14,520 bases of DNA from CALJTV01 sp034435835. Its GTDB lineage: Bacteria; Chloroflexota; Dehalococcoidia; GIF9; UBA5629. Below the pieces are notes generated by a model that saw nothing but the letters and a program-made list of their open reading frames with translations, was not told the DNA's origin and ran no database searches. The position numbers and the translations under genes were made by a program. The stretch's first letter is position 1. Each line of letters begins with the position of its first letter. Of the stretch, positions 14,448 to 14,520 are shown one piece after another. The stretch lies in NCBI GenBank assembly GCA_034435835.1, contig DAOTWF010000033.1, positions 1-14,520 on the forward strand, given 5' to 3'.

Positions 14448-14520
14448 TGGCTCCCGAGGTAGGATTCGAACCTACGACCAAGCGGTTAACAGCCGCCCGC
14501 TCTACCACTGAGCTACTCGG
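14448..14520 (-). tRNA. tRNA-Asn (anticodon GUU), 5' end cut by window edge
   Basis: Read on the - strand, the D-stem is GCTC/GAGC, the anticodon loop CTGTTAA gives anticodon GTT (Asn), and the T-arm is GTAGG-TTCGAAT-CCTAC. The 3' acceptor strand CTCGGGA (14458-14452) pairs with a 5' strand that runs off the window, and the first two bases are missing. The discriminator is G, as usual for bacterial tRNA-Asn. The 3' CCA is encoded (14450-14448), unlike in the tRNA-Ile at the other end. Confidence 0.95.

Overview
This is a gene-dense, intermediate-GC bacterial chromosome segment bounded by two partial tRNA genes: tRNA-Ile(GAU) at the left edge on the + strand and tRNA-Asn(GUU) at the right edge on the - strand. 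There are no transposases, phage genes, CRISPR repeats or toxin-antitoxin genes. The gene mix suggests an anaerobic or facultative fatty-acid or aromatic-acid degrader, possibly Chloroflexota (Dehalococcoidia-like) or a related Gram-positive-type lineage. It includes RNase Y with YmdB, an ETF:quinone-oxidoreductase-like Fe-S membrane protein, and acyl-CoA enzymes carrying a DUF35 partner domain. This taxonomic guess is inference only, since no rRNA or marker phylogeny is available here.

Layout. (1) 311-1129 (+): a crotonase-fold enzyme. (2) 1184-4082 (-): reading leftward, a possible small ORF, then a fusion of an HMG-CoA-synthase/KASIII-like condensing domain to a DUF35 Zn-ribbon/OB-fold domain, then an SCP2-type thiolase. 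A TTGACA/TATAAT pair lies upstream. (3) 4340-5651 (-): a short-chain dehydrogenase followed by a carboxymuconolactone-decarboxylase-family protein. (4) 5913-11215 (+): RNase Y, YmdB-type phosphodiesterase, a PHP-domain phosphoesterase/nuclease, then a large membrane Fe-S oxidoreductase (EtfD/FadF-like) after a 56-nt gap. (5) 11276-14349 (-): a polytopic membrane protein with a C-terminal endonuclease/exonuclease/phosphatase domain, followed 11 nt later by a PilT-type ATPase, behind a good sigma70-type promoter.

How the genes may work together. The crotonase, SDR, thiolase and condensing enzyme cover beta-oxidation-like acyl-CoA chemistry, and the Fe-S membrane protein could pass electrons from acyl-CoA dehydrogenases (via ETF) to quinone. 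No acyl-CoA dehydrogenase or etfAB is in the window. RNase Y, YmdB and the PHP protein form a plausible RNA-turnover operon; the last two abut with zero intergenic bases.

The most interesting item is the condensing-enzyme/DUF35 fusion beside a thiolase. It resembles the archaeal thiolase/HMG-CoA synthase/DUF35 complex, in which DUF35 is a separate subunit. Here DUF35 is covalently attached, and the positions of the HMG-CoA synthase catalytic Glu and His appear to be Thr and Tyr, while the nucleophilic Cys is kept. A different reaction from HMG-CoA synthesis is therefore likely.
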